Counted from the stretch's first letter, positions 1-9,680 are shown. The stretch: DNA of 64,000 bases from Niveibacterium terrae (GCF_048213115.1 NZ_CP172404.1:744001-808000); one strand, 5' to 3'. Notes: generated by a model not told the origin, from the letters alone. Made by a program: numbers and translations.

Positions 1-69
1 AACGCATTGCGGCGGCTAGCCCCGCCTCTGCCCATGCAGATGTGGCTCAGCCGACGAAAAATCAAGGGC

Positions 70-921
70 TTAGAAGCCCGAAAGATAGGCTTCGGTCAGG
101 GTCTGTCCCCAGAACAGCGCGGCGATTCCCGCTCCGGCGAGGTAGGGGCCGAAGGGGATGGGGGTGTTGCGTCCGTGGCGGGCGAAGAGGATCAGTGCGA
201 TGCCGACCAGCGCGCCGATCGCCGACGAGGCGAGGACCACGAAGGGCAGCAACTTCCAGCCCAACCATCCGCCGATCGCGGCGAGCAGCTTGAAGTCGCC
301 AAAACCCATGCCTTCCTTGCCGGTCGCCAGTTTGAAAACCCAATACACGGTCCACAGAGCGAGATATCCGGCGGTCGCACCGATGATCGCCGAAGGCAGA
401 TCCGTGAAGTTCGCCGACAGGTTCAGCAGCAGACCCAGCCACAGCAGGGGCTGGGTGATCGTGTCGGGCAGCAGTTGGGTGTCCAGATCGATGAAGGTCA
501 GGGCCAGCATCGCCCAGCAGAAGACCATTGCGGCTCCGGCCTGGATTCCGGGGCCGAAGTGCCAGGCCGAATAGCCGGCCAGGATCCCTCCGGCGAGTTC
601 GACGATCGGGTAGCGAATGCTGATCGGCGCCTTGCAATGGGCGCAGCGGCCGCGCAGCGCGAGATAGGAGATCAGCGGGATGTTCTGCCAGCTTGCAATT
701 GGGCTGCCACAGTGCGGGCAGCGCGAGCGGGGGCGGGAGAGGCTGATCGCCTCGTGCTCGGGCGCCGCTTCGCCGCGGATCTCGGCGGCCTGGGCCTGCC
801 ATTCGAGTTCCATGATCTTGGGCAGGCGGTGAATCACGACATTCAGGAAGCTGCCGATGCACAGCCCGAGCAGGCTGGAGGCGACGACGAAGAGCAGGGG
901 CTGGGTCAGGAGTTCAGTCAT
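70..921 (-). CDS. pilD: Prepilin peptidase/N-methyltransferase PilD
   Basis: Inner-membrane aspartyl protease that cleaves the leader of type IV prepilins and methylates the new N-terminus. The 283-residue protein has the full family layout: N-terminal membrane segment with GSFLNVVIHRLP, a cytoplasmic loop with two zinc-type pairs CPHC (about residues 68-71) and CAHC (about 93-96), then several membrane helices. The two catalytic aspartates are visible in FIDLDTQLLPD (about 145-153) and GMGFGDFK (about 204-211). It lies 54 bp downstream of pilC in the order pilB-pilC-pilD, the usual proteobacterial pilus assembly operon. The coaE gene that often follows cannot be recognised in the 69 bases left in the window. 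Confidence 0.96.
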   Translation of the reverse strand: MTELLTQPLLFVVASSLLGLCIGSFLNVVIHRLPKIMELEWQAQAAEIRGEAAPEHEAISLSRPRSRCPHCGSPIASWQNIPLISYLALRGRCAHCKAPISIRYPIVELAGGILAGYSAWHFGPGIQAGAAMVFCWAMLALTFIDLDTQLLPDTITQPLLWLGLLLNLSANFTDLPSAIIGATAGYLALWTVYWVFKLATGKEGMGFGDFKLLAAIGGWLGWKLLPFVVLASSAIGALVGIALILFARHGRNTPIPFGPYLAGAGIAALFWGQTLTEAYLSGF

Positions 922-975
922 GGCAGGAGACGCAAAAAGGGCGCAAGCGCGCCCTTTGGGTGGAGAGAGAAGAGC

Positions 976-2208
976 TCAGACGACCTGCCCGAGTTTGAAG
1001 ATCGGCAGATACATCGCGACGACGAGGCCGCCGATGATCGTGCCGAGGAAGACGATGATCAAGGGTTCGAGCAGCTGAGAGAGTGCTTCGACCGAATCGT
1101 CAACTTCCCGCTCGAAGAAATCGGCGACCTTGCCCAGCATCGAGTCGAGCTGGCCGGACTCTTCACCGATCGACACCATCTGCAGAACCATCATCGGGAA
1201 AACGTTAGCGTTCTGCATCGAGATCGTCAGATTGGTGCCGGTGCTCACTTCGTTCTGGATCTGTTTCGTCGCGAGTTGATAGACCCGGTTACCGGCGGCT
1301 CCGCCGACCGAATCGAGCGCTTCGACCAGGGGCACGCCGGCGGCGAACATCGTGGACAGGGTTCGCGTCCAGCGCGCGATCGCCGACTTGCGCATGATGT
1401 CGCCGATCACCGGGAACTGCAGGATCAGGCGGTCCATCGTGAACTGCATCTGTGGGGATCGCTTGTATGCATAACTCAAGCCGACAATCGTGCCGATGAT
1501 CACGCCGAAGATCGCCCACCAGTAGGCGAGGAAGAGGTCCGACATCCCCATCACGAACAGGGTTGGTGCGGGCAGTTCCGCGCCAAAGCTCGTGAACACC
1601 GATTTGAACTGCGGGATCACGAACAGCATCATCACCGCGACGACGCCAAAGGCGACCGAGACGACCGCGACCGGATAAAAAAGAGCCCCCTTGATCTTGC
1701 TCTTGATCGCGAGAATTTTTTCCTTGTAGGTCGCCAGCCGGTCGAGCAGTGCGTCGAGCGCACCGGACTGCTCACCGGCCCCGACCAGGTTCGAGTACAG
1801 CGCATCGAACTGGACCGGATGCTTGCGGAAGGCCGCCGCGAGGCCGCTGCCCGACTCGACATCGGTGCGGATGTCGTTGAGCAGGCGGGCCATCGCCGGC
1901 TTGGACGAGCCCTTGATCGCGATATCGAAGGCCTGGAGCAAGGGAACGCCGGACTTGAGCATCGTCGAGAGCTGGCGCGTGAAGAGCGAGATGTCCTTGT
2001 CGGTGACCTTGCCCCCCTTGCCAAAGCTGCGCTTCTTGACCTTGAGGACGTGGACGCCTTGACGCCGCAAGGTCGCCTGAACCAGGGAGGCGCTGCCGGC
2101 GCGCATTTCGCCCCGGATCAGCTTGCCGTTCTTGTCCTTGCCTTCCCAGGTGAAGACGGTCTCTTCGCTGGAGGCGGGTTTTTTTATCGTTCTGCGCGCT
2201 GTGGCCAT
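976..2208 (-). CDS. pilC: Type IV pilus inner-membrane platform protein PilC
   Basis: Polytopic GspF-family protein that forms the inner-membrane platform on which the assembly ATPase acts. About 410 residues, the usual size. It has two GspF repeats with conserved FTRQLSTMLKSGVPLLQAFDI and ARWTRTLSTMFAAGVPLVEAL segments, each followed by membrane helices, and ends near PIFKLGQVV, typical of PilC. I chose the ATG giving MATARRTIKKP, 40 bp after the pilB stop. An in-frame TTG 13 codons earlier would extend it but sits against the pilB stop and is less like the family. Co-oriented with pilB and pilD, so probably one transcript. Confidence 0.95.
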   Translation of the reverse strand: MATARRTIKKPASSEETVFTWEGKDKNGKLIRGEMRAGSASLVQATLRRQGVHVLKVKKRSFGKGGKVTDKDISLFTRQLSTMLKSGVPLLQAFDIAIKGSSKPAMARLLNDIRTDVESGSGLAAAFRKHPVQFDALYSNLVGAGEQSGALDALLDRLATYKEKILAIKSKIKGALFYPVAVVSVAFGVVAVMMLFVIPQFKSVFTSFGAELPAPTLFVMGMSDLFLAYWWAIFGVIIGTIVGLSYAYKRSPQMQFTMDRLILQFPVIGDIMRKSAIARWTRTLSTMFAAGVPLVEALDSVGGAAGNRVYQLATKQIQNEVSTGTNLTISMQNANVFPMMVLQMVSIGEESGQLDSMLGKVADFFEREVDDSVEALSQLLEPLIIVFLGTIIGGLVVAMYLPIFKLGQVV

Positions 2209-2248
2209 CTGCCTGTTGTCCTGTGCTGCGGTTGGATGTTGCGACAAC

Positions 2249-3964
2249 TCAATCGTTGGTGCATGCCAGCACTTCGGCTAGCGACGTGACTCCCTGTTTG
2301 ACTTTCCGCAGACCGGACTGCCGCAGATCCTTGATGCCCTGGCGCTGAGCTTCCGCCGCGATATCGAGGGAATTCCCGTTTGTCATTATTATATGAGCAA
2401 TTTCCTCGCCGATAGGCATTACTTGATAAATGCCGACCCGCCCCTTGTAGCCTGAACCCTTGCAGCGGTCGCAGCCGACCGGGCCGTAAGGCTGCCAGCT
2501 GCCGTCGAGATCCTCGTCGGTGAAGCCCGCCGAGATCAGCGCCTCGATCGGGATATCGACCGGTTTTTTGCAGGTGCACAGGCGTCGGGCGAGGCGCTGG
2601 GCGGTGATCATGATGACGCTGGAGGCGATGTTGAAGGGCGCGACCCCCATGTTCTTGAGCCGCTCCAGCGTCGTCGGTGCATCGTTCGTGTGCAGCGTCG
2701 AGAGCACCATGTGACCGGTCTGGGCCGCTTTGATCGCGATTTCGGCGGTCTCCAGGTCGCGGATTTCGCCGACCATGATCACATCCGGATCTTGGCGGAG
2801 GAAGGATTTGAGTGCGGCCGAAAAGGTCAGGCCCGCCTTTTCATTGACGTTGACCTGGTTGATGCCGGGCAGGTTGATTTCGGCCGGATCCTCGGCGGTC
2901 GAAATATTGACCCCGGCCTTGTTCAGGATGTTCAGGCAGGTGTAGAGCGAGACGGTCTTGCCCGAGCCGGTCGGGCCGGTGACCAGAACCATGCCGTAAG
3001 GGCGTTCGACCGCTTCAAGCAGTGCCGCCTGCTGTTCCGGCTCATAGCCCAGTGCCTCGATGCCCAGCGTTGCCGAGCTCGGGTCCAGGATACGCATCAC
3101 GATCTTCTCGCCGTGCAGGGTTGGCAGCGTGCTGACCCGGAAATCGATCGCCTTGGTCGCCGACAGCTTCAGCTTCATCCGGCCATCCTGAGGAACCCGC
3201 TTCTCCGAGATGTCCAGCCGGGAGATCACCTTGATCCGCGCCGCGATCTTCTCCCTCAGGGCCAGAGGTGGCTGGGAAATCTCGCGCAGGATGCCGTCGG
3301 TGCGGAAGCGGATCCGGTAGTACTTCTCGTAGGGCTCGAAGTGGATGTCGGAAGCGCCTTCGTTGATCGCGTCGACGAGCATCTTCTGGATGAAGCGGAC
3401 GACCGGCGCGTCATCGACGTCGCTGGTGTTCTCGTCCTCGCTGGCTGTTTCGACGCCCGCGACTTCGCCGAGCTCCTCGTCGATGTTTCCGGTCAGATTG
3501 TTCAGCGCATCACTGGTGCTTTCGCCGAGCTTTTTGGTCAGGGACAGCAGCTTGTCGATTTCGACGATTACCGGTTCGACCGCCAGCCCGGTTTGAAAGC
3601 GGATTTCGTCGAGGGCACGCAGATTGGTCGGATCAGCCAGTCCGACCGTGATCTTTTTCTCTTTGCGGGCCAGCGGCACGATCAGGTGGGAGCTGACCAC
3701 CTTCTTGTCGATCGCATCGCGGGGAATCTGGCTCTCGTCGAAGGCGGCCAGGTCCAGCATCGGAAAGCCGAACATCTCGGCGCAGAAGCGCGCCAGATCC
3801 CGTGCCTTCATCGCGCCGTTTTGAGTCAGCGCGGCGGCGAACGGCAGGTCGGCGGACTTGGCCTTTTCGGTCAGTTCGAGGGCTTGCTGTTCGCTGATGC
3901 GTTGATTCTGGATCAGCGCGCGGGCGAGGCCACTGAGCGGAATCTGTTGAGGATTGGCGACCAT
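2249..3964 (-). CDS. pilB: Type IV pilus extension ATPase PilB
   Basis: Hexameric cytoplasmic ATPase that powers pilus extension. The 571-residue length is standard. An N-terminal MshEN/GspE-N domain is followed by the secretion ATPase core: Walker A GPTGSGKT at about 330-337, Asp box and Walker B near DPDVIMVGEIRD, and a His box. A tetracysteine zinc motif CTCKKP...CDRCKG sits near the C-terminus. It is the first gene of pilB-pilC-pilD. About 100 bp separate it from the end of the next minus-strand gene, so its promoter could lie there, though I see no clear consensus. Confidence 0.96.
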   Translation of the reverse strand: MVANPQQIPLSGLARALIQNQRISEQQALELTEKAKSADLPFAAALTQNGAMKARDLARFCAEMFGFPMLDLAAFDESQIPRDAIDKKVVSSHLIVPLARKEKKITVGLADPTNLRALDEIRFQTGLAVEPVIVEIDKLLSLTKKLGESTSDALNNLTGNIDEELGEVAGVETASEDENTSDVDDAPVVRFIQKMLVDAINEGASDIHFEPYEKYYRIRFRTDGILREISQPPLALREKIAARIKVISRLDISEKRVPQDGRMKLKLSATKAIDFRVSTLPTLHGEKIVMRILDPSSATLGIEALGYEPEQQAALLEAVERPYGMVLVTGPTGSGKTVSLYTCLNILNKAGVNISTAEDPAEINLPGINQVNVNEKAGLTFSAALKSFLRQDPDVIMVGEIRDLETAEIAIKAAQTGHMVLSTLHTNDAPTTLERLKNMGVAPFNIASSVIMITAQRLARRLCTCKKPVDIPIEALISAGFTDEDLDGSWQPYGPVGCDRCKGSGYKGRVGIYQVMPIGEEIAHIIMTNGNSLDIAAEAQRQGIKDLRQSGLRKVKQGVTSLAEVLACTND

Positions 3965-4062
3965 GAGAAAAATATTCGATTTGGAATCAGAAGCGGATCA
4001 TGCGCTAGCGCCAAAGCGCTTGTAAAGCCAGGCAAGGCTTGGCTTTCATCGCTGATTCGGGT

Positions 4063-4869
4063 TCAGCCGGAGCGACCGAGAAGCACTTCGAGTACGAAGC
4101 GGGTGCCGACGTAGGCGAGAAGCAGGAAGACGAAGCCGGCCAGAGCCAGGCGCAGCGCTTTCTTGCCGCGCCAGCCGCGGATCCGGCGACCGGCGAGCAG
4201 AACCGCAAAAGTGAGCCAGGCGGCAAGCGCGAAGACGGTTTTGTGCGAGAAGACCATCGCTTTCCCGAAGATCTCTTCGGAGAAGAAGATGCCCGACCCG
4301 ACGGTCAAAGTCAGCAGCAGAAAACCCGCTTCGATGAGCCGGAAGAGCAGACTTTCCAGGGTCAGCAGAGGGGGCAGCGCGGCGAGGATCTTCGACGGCT
4401 GGGCGCGGTGCAGCTGGCGCTGAACGGCCACCATCATCAGCGCGTGCAGTGCGGCCAGCGTCAGCAGGCTGTAGGCGAGCATTGCGACCAGAAGGTGCAG
4501 CTGGAACACCCTGGACCCCGCATTGGCGAGCGGCTGCAGGGGCGGGAAGATCAGGGGCAGCAGCGCGCCGAGCGCTGCGAGCGGCAAGGCCAGCGCTTGA
4601 AGACCCTCTATTCGCGCGAAGAAACTCTCGACCCAGTAAAAACTCAGCGCGAGCCACAGGCTCAGCGAAAAGGCCAGCGAAAAACCAAAGCGGGGAGCCG
4701 CTCCGTCCGCCACCAAGGCCAGGGTGAGGCCCGCCCCGTGCAGCAACAGTGCGAAGGGCAGAACCGTGCGCAGTAGCGCACCCGACCGGGCCGCTGGGCG
4801 CAGGCGCCAGGACAGGGCGAGGGCAAGGTAGATCGCCGCGGGAACGAGATGCAGTAGAATCGCACGCAT
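4063..4869 (-). CDS. CcsA/YpjD-like inner membrane protein (cytochrome c assembly family)
   Basis: A 268-residue, very hydrophobic protein with about eight membrane helices, matching the CcsA/ResC-type cytochrome c assembly family in the short YpjD subgroup. Conserved histidines typical of haem handling sit in QLHLLVAMLAYSLLTL and in VFSHKTVFALAAWLTF. In many beta- and gammaproteobacteria ypjD lies divergent from ffh, as here with 47 bp between start codons. Its exact function is not settled in the family, so haem export is an inference. The ATG start gives MRAILLHLV and leads directly into the first membrane helix. Confidence 0.85.
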   Translation of the reverse strand: MRAILLHLVPAAIYLALALSWRLRPAARSGALLRTVLPFALLLHGAGLTLALVADGAAPRFGFSLAFSLSLWLALSFYWVESFFARIEGLQALALPLAALGALLPLIFPPLQPLANAGSRVFQLHLLVAMLAYSLLTLAALHALMMVAVQRQLHRAQPSKILAALPPLLTLESLLFRLIEAGFLLLTLTVGSGIFFSEEIFGKAMVFSHKTVFALAAWLTFAVLLAGRRIRGWRGKKALRLALAGFVFLLLAYVGTRFVLEVLLGRSG

Positions 4870-4916
4870 TTTCGCAGTTTACCTGACCGCCATGCGCCGC
4901 GCATGGAAGGACCGAC

Positions 4917-6275
4917 ATGCTCGACAATCTGACTCAAAGGCTTGCCCGCGTCGTCAAGACGATGCGAGGCCAGGCGCGCCTCACCGAAGACAACATCGCC
5001 GAGATGCTGCGCGAAGTACGCCTCGCGCTGCTCGAGGCGGACGTCGCCTTGCCGGTCATCAAGGAGTTCATTTCCCGGGTCCGCGAGAAGGCGGTCGGCC
5101 AGGAAGTGATCGGTTCGCTGACTCCGGGTCAGGCTCTGGTCGGAGTCGTCCATTGCGAACTGACCGCTTTGATGGGCGGGGAGCAGGCGGGCCTCGATCT
5201 GGCGACCCAACCTCCGGCGATCATCCTGATGGCCGGTCTGCAGGGGGCGGGCAAGACGACGACGGTCGGCAAGCTCGCCAAGCTGCTGATCGATAAGCAG
5301 AAAAAGAAAGTGCTGACGGTCTCCTGCGACGTCTATCGCCCGGCCGCGATCGACCAGCTCAAGGCGGTGACGGCCCAGGTCGGGGCAGAGTTCTTCCCTT
5401 CGACACCGGATCAGAAACCGGTCGACATCGCGACTGCGGCGATCGATTACGCCCGTCGCCACTACTTCGACGTGCTGCTCGTCGATACGGCCGGTCGGCT
5501 GGCGATCGACGAAGCGATGATGGCGGAGATCCAGGCGCTTCACGCAGCCGTGAAGCCGGTCGAAACCCTGTTTGTCGTCGATGCGATGCTGGGTCAGGAC
5601 GCGGTCAATACCGCGCGGGCTTTCAATGAAGCGCTGCCGCTGACCGGCATCGTGCTGACCAAGCTCGATGGCGATGCGCGTGGTGGCGCGGCGCTTTCGG
5701 TCCGCCATGTGACCGGCAAGCCGATCAAGTTCACCGGTGTCGGCGAGAAGCTCACGGGGCTCGACGAATTCTTTCCCGAGCGGATGGCCAGCCGTATCCT
5801 CGGCATGGGCGACATCCTGTCCCTGGTCGAGGACGCGCGCGTCGCCGTCGACGAAGAGAAGGCCAAAGCGTTTGCGCAGAAGCTCAAGAGCGGCAAGGGC
5901 TTCGACCTGAACGACTTCAAGGAGCAGATCGTCCAGATGCGCAAGATGGGCGGGCTGTCTTCGCTGATGGACAAGATGCCGGCCCAGTTCGCGCAGGCTG
6001 CTTCCCAGCTTCAGGGCGGCGCCGAGGAGAAGGCGATTGGGCGAATCGAAGGCATCATCAACTCGATGACGCCGCTCGAGCGCGCGAAACCCGAGCTGAT
6101 CAAGGCCAGCCGCAAGCGGCGGATCGCGACAGGAGCGGGGGTCCAGGTTCAGGAAGTCAACCGCCTGCTCAACCAGTTCGAGCAGACGCAGAAAGTGATG
6201 AAGCAGTTCTCCAAGGGCGGCCTCGCGAAGATGATGCGGGGCATGAAGGGCATGATGCCCGGCATGGGGCGCTGA
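4917..6275 (+). CDS. ffh: Signal recognition particle protein Ffh
   Basis: GTPase subunit of the signal recognition particle. It binds 4.5S RNA and signal sequences of nascent inner-membrane proteins and docks with FtsY. 452 residues, as expected. The NG domain has G1 GLQGAGKT at about 107-114, DTAGR (G3) and TKLDGDARGG (G4). The C-terminal methionine-rich M domain starts after about residue 300 and ends MRGMKGMMPGMGR. The RNA partner gene ffs is present at about 40 kb. Divergent from the CcsA-like gene. A TAGAAT hexamer near 4855 could be its -10 box. Confidence 0.98.
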   Translation: MLDNLTQRLARVVKTMRGQARLTEDNIAEMLREVRLALLEADVALPVIKEFISRVREKAVGQEVIGSLTPGQALVGVVHCELTALMGGEQAGLDLATQPPAIILMAGLQGAGKTTTVGKLAKLLIDKQKKKVLTVSCDVYRPAAIDQLKAVTAQVGAEFFPSTPDQKPVDIATAAIDYARRHYFDVLLVDTAGRLAIDEAMMAEIQALHAAVKPVETLFVVDAMLGQDAVNTARAFNEALPLTGIVLTKLDGDARGGAALSVRHVTGKPIKFTGVGEKLTGLDEFFPERMASRILGMGDILSLVEDARVAVDEEKAKAFAQKLKSGKGFDLNDFKEQIVQMRKMGGLSSLMDKMPAQFAQAASQLQGGAEEKAIGRIEGIINSMTPLERAKPELIKASRKRRIATGAGVQVQEVNRLLNQFEQTQKVMKQFSKGGLAKMMRGMKGMMPGMGR

Positions 6276-6370
6276 GCCGGGACTCTGCCGCTCATTGCGC
6301 GGATCGAGCGGATGCGCCCGGAGTCTCGGGCGGAATCTGCGGCGATCCGCGGCGGTTTGTCCGCGATCGG

Positions 6371-7627
6371 CTAGCGGAGGAAGGGGAAGGCGGCCAGGCC
6401 TGTTTCTTTGCCGTCGATCAGCGAAGCCAGTGCGCAGGCGGAGCCGCAGGCGAGCGTCCAGCCCAGCGTGCCATGACCGGTGTTGAGCCACAGGCCTTCC
6501 ACGCGGCTCTGTCCGATCAGCGGGATGTTGTCCGGTGTCGTCGGGCGCAGCCCGTTCCACAGCTCGGCGCGGGATGTGTCGCTGGCGCCCGGCAGGTGTT
6601 TTTCGACCCAGTCGAGCAGTGCACGGGTGCGTGCGGGATTGGGCCCCTGGTCATAGCCATTGAGCTCCGCCGTGCCGGCGATGCGCAGTCGGTCGCCCAG
6701 CCGCGAGCAGACGATGCGGCGGGTCTCGTCGGTCAGGCTCACATGCGGCGCGCGCGCGGCGTCGATGACCGGAAGCGTCACCGAATAGCCCTTGACCGGA
6801 TAGATCGGCAGGCGGATGCCCGCGGTCGCGGCGAGCGGCGTGCTCCACGGGCCGGCGGCCAGAACGCAGGCGTCGGCGCCGAGAAAGCCACTGCGTCCCT
6901 CTTTGTCGAGGATGTGCAGCCCTTTGAAGCGACCCTTGGACGCTTCGATTCCGAGTACTTCGGTCGAATAAAGGTGTTCGACGCCCTGCACGGCGAGCCG
7001 GTCGTTCAGCGCCTCAGCGAAGCGGCACGCGTCGCCCGACTCGTCGTCGATGCCATACAAGCCCCCCTGCAGCTTGTCCATGCATCCGGCGAGCGCGGGT
7101 TCGAGTTCGATGCAGCGCTCGCGGCTTACCGCATCGGCGCGCAGACCGCAGCGCTTGAGCTGGGCTGCGCGTTCCGGTCCCCGGCTCTGTTCGGCTGCGT
7201 CGAAAAAGAGGTGCAGGATGCCGCGCTGCTCAAGGTCATAGTCGATGCCGGTCTCGGCTCTGAGCGCCTTGAGCTGCTGGAGGCTGAAAGCCGCCAGTCT
7301 GGCGATCGCCTCGGTGTTGTGGCGGGTGCGCCACGGCGTGCATTCGCGCAGGAAGGCCATCCCCCAGCGCCAGCGCGCCCACTCGGCGGGTAGGCGGAAG
7401 AGCAGCGGGGCATCTTCCCTGCCCAGCCAGCGCAGGATCTGGCCTGGAGCACGCGGGTTGGCCCAGGGTTCGGGGTGGCTGACCGAGATCTGGCCTCCAT
7501 TCGCATGGCTGGTCTCCAGTGCCGGGCCTTCCCGGCGCTCGATCAGGGTGATCTGGTGGCCGGCGCGAGCCAGATACCAGGCCGCACAGCTGCCTTCCAG
7601 GCCTGCGCCAATGATGAGGATCCGCAT
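6371..7627 (-). CDS. dadA: D-amino acid dehydrogenase (DadA-like FAD oxidoreductase)
   Basis: Predicted membrane-associated FAD enzyme oxidising D-amino acids to keto acids. The 418-residue protein begins with the dinucleotide-binding fold (IIGAGLEGSCAAWYLA followed by the acidic residue of LIERREG). It continues with TSHANGGQISVSHPEPWANP and ends with NTGHGTLGWTLACGSACALASLI, both hallmark DadA regions. No alanine racemase or Lrp-type regulator is adjacent. It is divergent from tamA, sharing a 100-bp intergenic region. Family membership is sure; substrate preference is not. Confidence 0.88.
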   Translation of the reverse strand: MRILIIGAGLEGSCAAWYLARAGHQITLIERREGPALETSHANGGQISVSHPEPWANPRAPGQILRWLGREDAPLLFRLPAEWARWRWGMAFLRECTPWRTRHNTEAIARLAAFSLQQLKALRAETGIDYDLEQRGILHLFFDAAEQSRGPERAAQLKRCGLRADAVSRERCIELEPALAGCMDKLQGGLYGIDDESGDACRFAEALNDRLAVQGVEHLYSTEVLGIEASKGRFKGLHILDKEGRSGFLGADACVLAAGPWSTPLAATAGIRLPIYPVKGYSVTLPVIDAARAPHVSLTDETRRIVCSRLGDRLRIAGTAELNGYDQGPNPARTRALLDWVEKHLPGASDTSRAELWNGLRPTTPDNIPLIGQSRVEGLWLNTGHGTLGWTLACGSACALASLIDGKETGLAAFPFLR

Positions 7628-7715
7628 GGTTTGTTTCGAAGTGCAGGGGGAGGTATTTTATCCCCGTGCTGGCGACGATGTGATTCGGTGTGGCGGAGAC
7701 CGGGGTGGCAGGCTC

Positions 7716-7721
7716 TACAAT
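7716..7721 (+). promoter_or_regulatory. Candidate -10 box of tamA
   Basis: TACAAT lies only six bases before the tamA ATG, and no Shine-Dalgarno sequence is present. If this is the -10 box, transcription would start at or next to the start codon and the message would be nearly leaderless. No convincing -35 box is visible, so this is tentative. Confidence 0.35.
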
Positions 7722-7727
7722 CGCGTC

Positions 7728-9512
7728 ATGATTGCCACTGTCTTCCGCTATTTCCCGTCATGCCGCTTCTGTGTCTTCGTCCTCGCCGCGACAGGGCTGT
7801 GGCCTTCGGTCGCTCTGGCTTCAAGGATCGAACTCGATGCCCCTGACAGCGTCAGGGCCTTGCTTGCTCGCCACCTGGATTTCGATGGAGAAAAGGGCCG
7901 CGGCGAGGATGAGGAGGTGCCGCCCGGAGAAGTGACGAGCGATCAGGATGACCGGCGGGCAAGGCTGCGTCGTCTGCGCCGCGAAATCCCTCCCTTGCTT
8001 GAAACCGAGGGTTATTTCTCGCCGCAGATCGAGTCGAAGGTCAATGAGGACGGCAGCGCCTGGGTCAAAGTTTCTCCCGGAGTCCGGGCGGTGGTTCGCG
8101 AAGTTCAGCTTGAGTTCTCGGGCGTTCTGGCCGGCGAGGCGGAGGCCTATGCCGAACGCCGCGAGAGTTTGCGCCGTTCGTGGCTTCTTGCGCCGGGAGC
8201 TGCGTTTCGCCAGGCCGACTGGGCCGCCGCCAAGAGTCAGCTCCTGACCGAAGTCTCCAGCCGCGATTTCGCGGCGGCCAGGATCGTCGAGTCCGTTGCC
8301 GATGTCGACCCCGTGTCGGCCCAGGCCAGGCTGCGCGTGAAGATCGATTCCGGGCCGGCTTTCGTGCTCGGCGAGCTCGACATCCGTGGCCTGTCTCTCT
8401 ACTCGCGGGCGCTGGTCGAGCGCTACAGTCCGCTGAGGGTCGGAGAAGCCTACGACTATGAACGTCTTCTCCGGTTGCAGAGCGCGTTGCAGGGCACCAG
8501 CTATTTCAGCGGTGCGATTGTCGAGATCGACCGGGATCCGGCCAAGGCGGCCGCAGCGCCGGTGCGGGTCACGATCGAGGAGGCTTTGCCCAAACGTTTC
8601 GGTCTGGGCTTGGGCTACAGTTCCAACACTGGGTTGCGCAGCGAAGCCAACTATCGCAATGCGAACATTTTTGCTCAGGCCCTGGAGTTGAACAGTTCGC
8701 TGCGCCTCGAGCAGAAACGCCAATCGGCTTTCTCCGATTTCTTTCTTCCCCAGCGGTCAAGCGGTTTTCGCGACAGCTTTGGTCTGGGGGTCCTGAACGA
8801 GGATATCTCCGACCTGCGTACCCGGCGCTATTCGACCGGAGTGGTCCGCTCGCGCACGCTGCAGCGCATGGAGACGCGCACCAGTCTGAACTATCAGCAT
8901 GAAACGACCGAAGCGACTGGCGCCCAGGCCCAGACCAGCGAAGCACTGACGCTCAATTTTGGCGTCGATCTGCGCACGACCGACAACCCGGCCGACCCCC
9001 GTGAAGGCGCGGCAACCGGCTTTCAGATCGGAGGCGGAGCTCGGAACCTGATGTCCGATCAGAACTTCCTGAGGCTGTATGCGAGAGCGCAGTACTACCA
9101 GCCCGCAGGCCGAAGCGGGACTTTCCTGCTGCGGGGGGAGGGCGGCTATACGCTGGCGCCTTCGCGCGACGGTATTCCCCAGGACTTTTTGTTCCGGACC
9201 GGAGGATCCCAGTCGGTTCGCGGTTACGACTACCAGAGCCTGGGCGTGAGACAGGGCAGCGCGGTCGTCGGTGGCCGAACCCTGCTGGTCACGAGCGCCG
9301 AGTACATCTGGTGGGCGGGCGGAAACTGGGGGCCGGCGTTCTTCCTCGATGCGGGCAACGCCGCCGATCGCTGGCGCGATAACACGCTCAAACTCGGGTA
9401 CGGGATGGGGGGGCGCTGGAGAAGCCCGGCCGGCCCCCTGGGTCTGGATCTAGCCTACGGGCATTCGGACAGGCGCTTGCGGCTTCACTTCACGCTGAGC
9501 CTGATCCTGTAA
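7728..9512 (+). CDS. tamA: Autotransporter assembly factor TamA (Omp85 family)
   Basis: Outer-membrane Omp85 barrel with periplasmic POTRA domains; the family works with inner-membrane TamB in inserting or exporting outer-membrane proteins. I start it at the ATG giving MIATVFRYFPS, followed by a signal peptide ending near ALAS, giving 594 residues. Upstream in-frame codons overlap the divergent dadA and are not credible. POTRA-like repeats span roughly 30-270. The C-terminal barrel carries the Omp85 segment QDFLFRTGGSQSVRGYDYQ and ends in a phenylalanine/leucine strand LRLHFTLSLIL. The usual tamB neighbour is missing; a porin follows instead. Confidence 0.88.
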   Translation: MIATVFRYFPSCRFCVFVLAATGLWPSVALASRIELDAPDSVRALLARHLDFDGEKGRGEDEEVPPGEVTSDQDDRRARLRRLRREIPPLLETEGYFSPQIESKVNEDGSAWVKVSPGVRAVVREVQLEFSGVLAGEAEAYAERRESLRRSWLLAPGAAFRQADWAAAKSQLLTEVSSRDFAAARIVESVADVDPVSAQARLRVKIDSGPAFVLGELDIRGLSLYSRALVERYSPLRVGEAYDYERLLRLQSALQGTSYFSGAIVEIDRDPAKAAAAPVRVTIEEALPKRFGLGLGYSSNTGLRSEANYRNANIFAQALELNSSLRLEQKRQSAFSDFFLPQRSSGFRDSFGLGVLNEDISDLRTRRYSTGVVRSRTLQRMETRTSLNYQHETTEATGAQAQTSEALTLNFGVDLRTTDNPADPREGAATGFQIGGGARNLMSDQNFLRLYARAQYYQPAGRSGTFLLRGEGGYTLAPSRDGIPQDFLFRTGGSQSVRGYDYQSLGVRQGSAVVGGRTLLVTSAEYIWWAGGNWGPAFFLDAGNAADRWRDNTLKLGYGMGGRWRSPAGPLGLDLAYGHSDRRLRLHFTLSLIL

Positions 9513-9680
9513 CGGCATCCGTGATCGGTTTGGCATTGCGTTTGCGTCAACCCTACAGACTGTTGTAAATGAAACAAAACCGTAACGCGCTTTTGTCAGA
9601 ATTCGCTGTCCTCGGTTCATAGAGGCGGCGCTGCGGGGCAATAATGCGGCGCTGTAGAGACCGACCACAAGGAGATTTTG

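Noticed and set aside
7..2289. 760-codon plus-strand open frame over pilD and pilC
   Set aside because: Antisense shadow of high-GC genes; Arg/Asp/Glu/Gln-rich low-information protein, while the minus strand encodes clear PilD and PilC.
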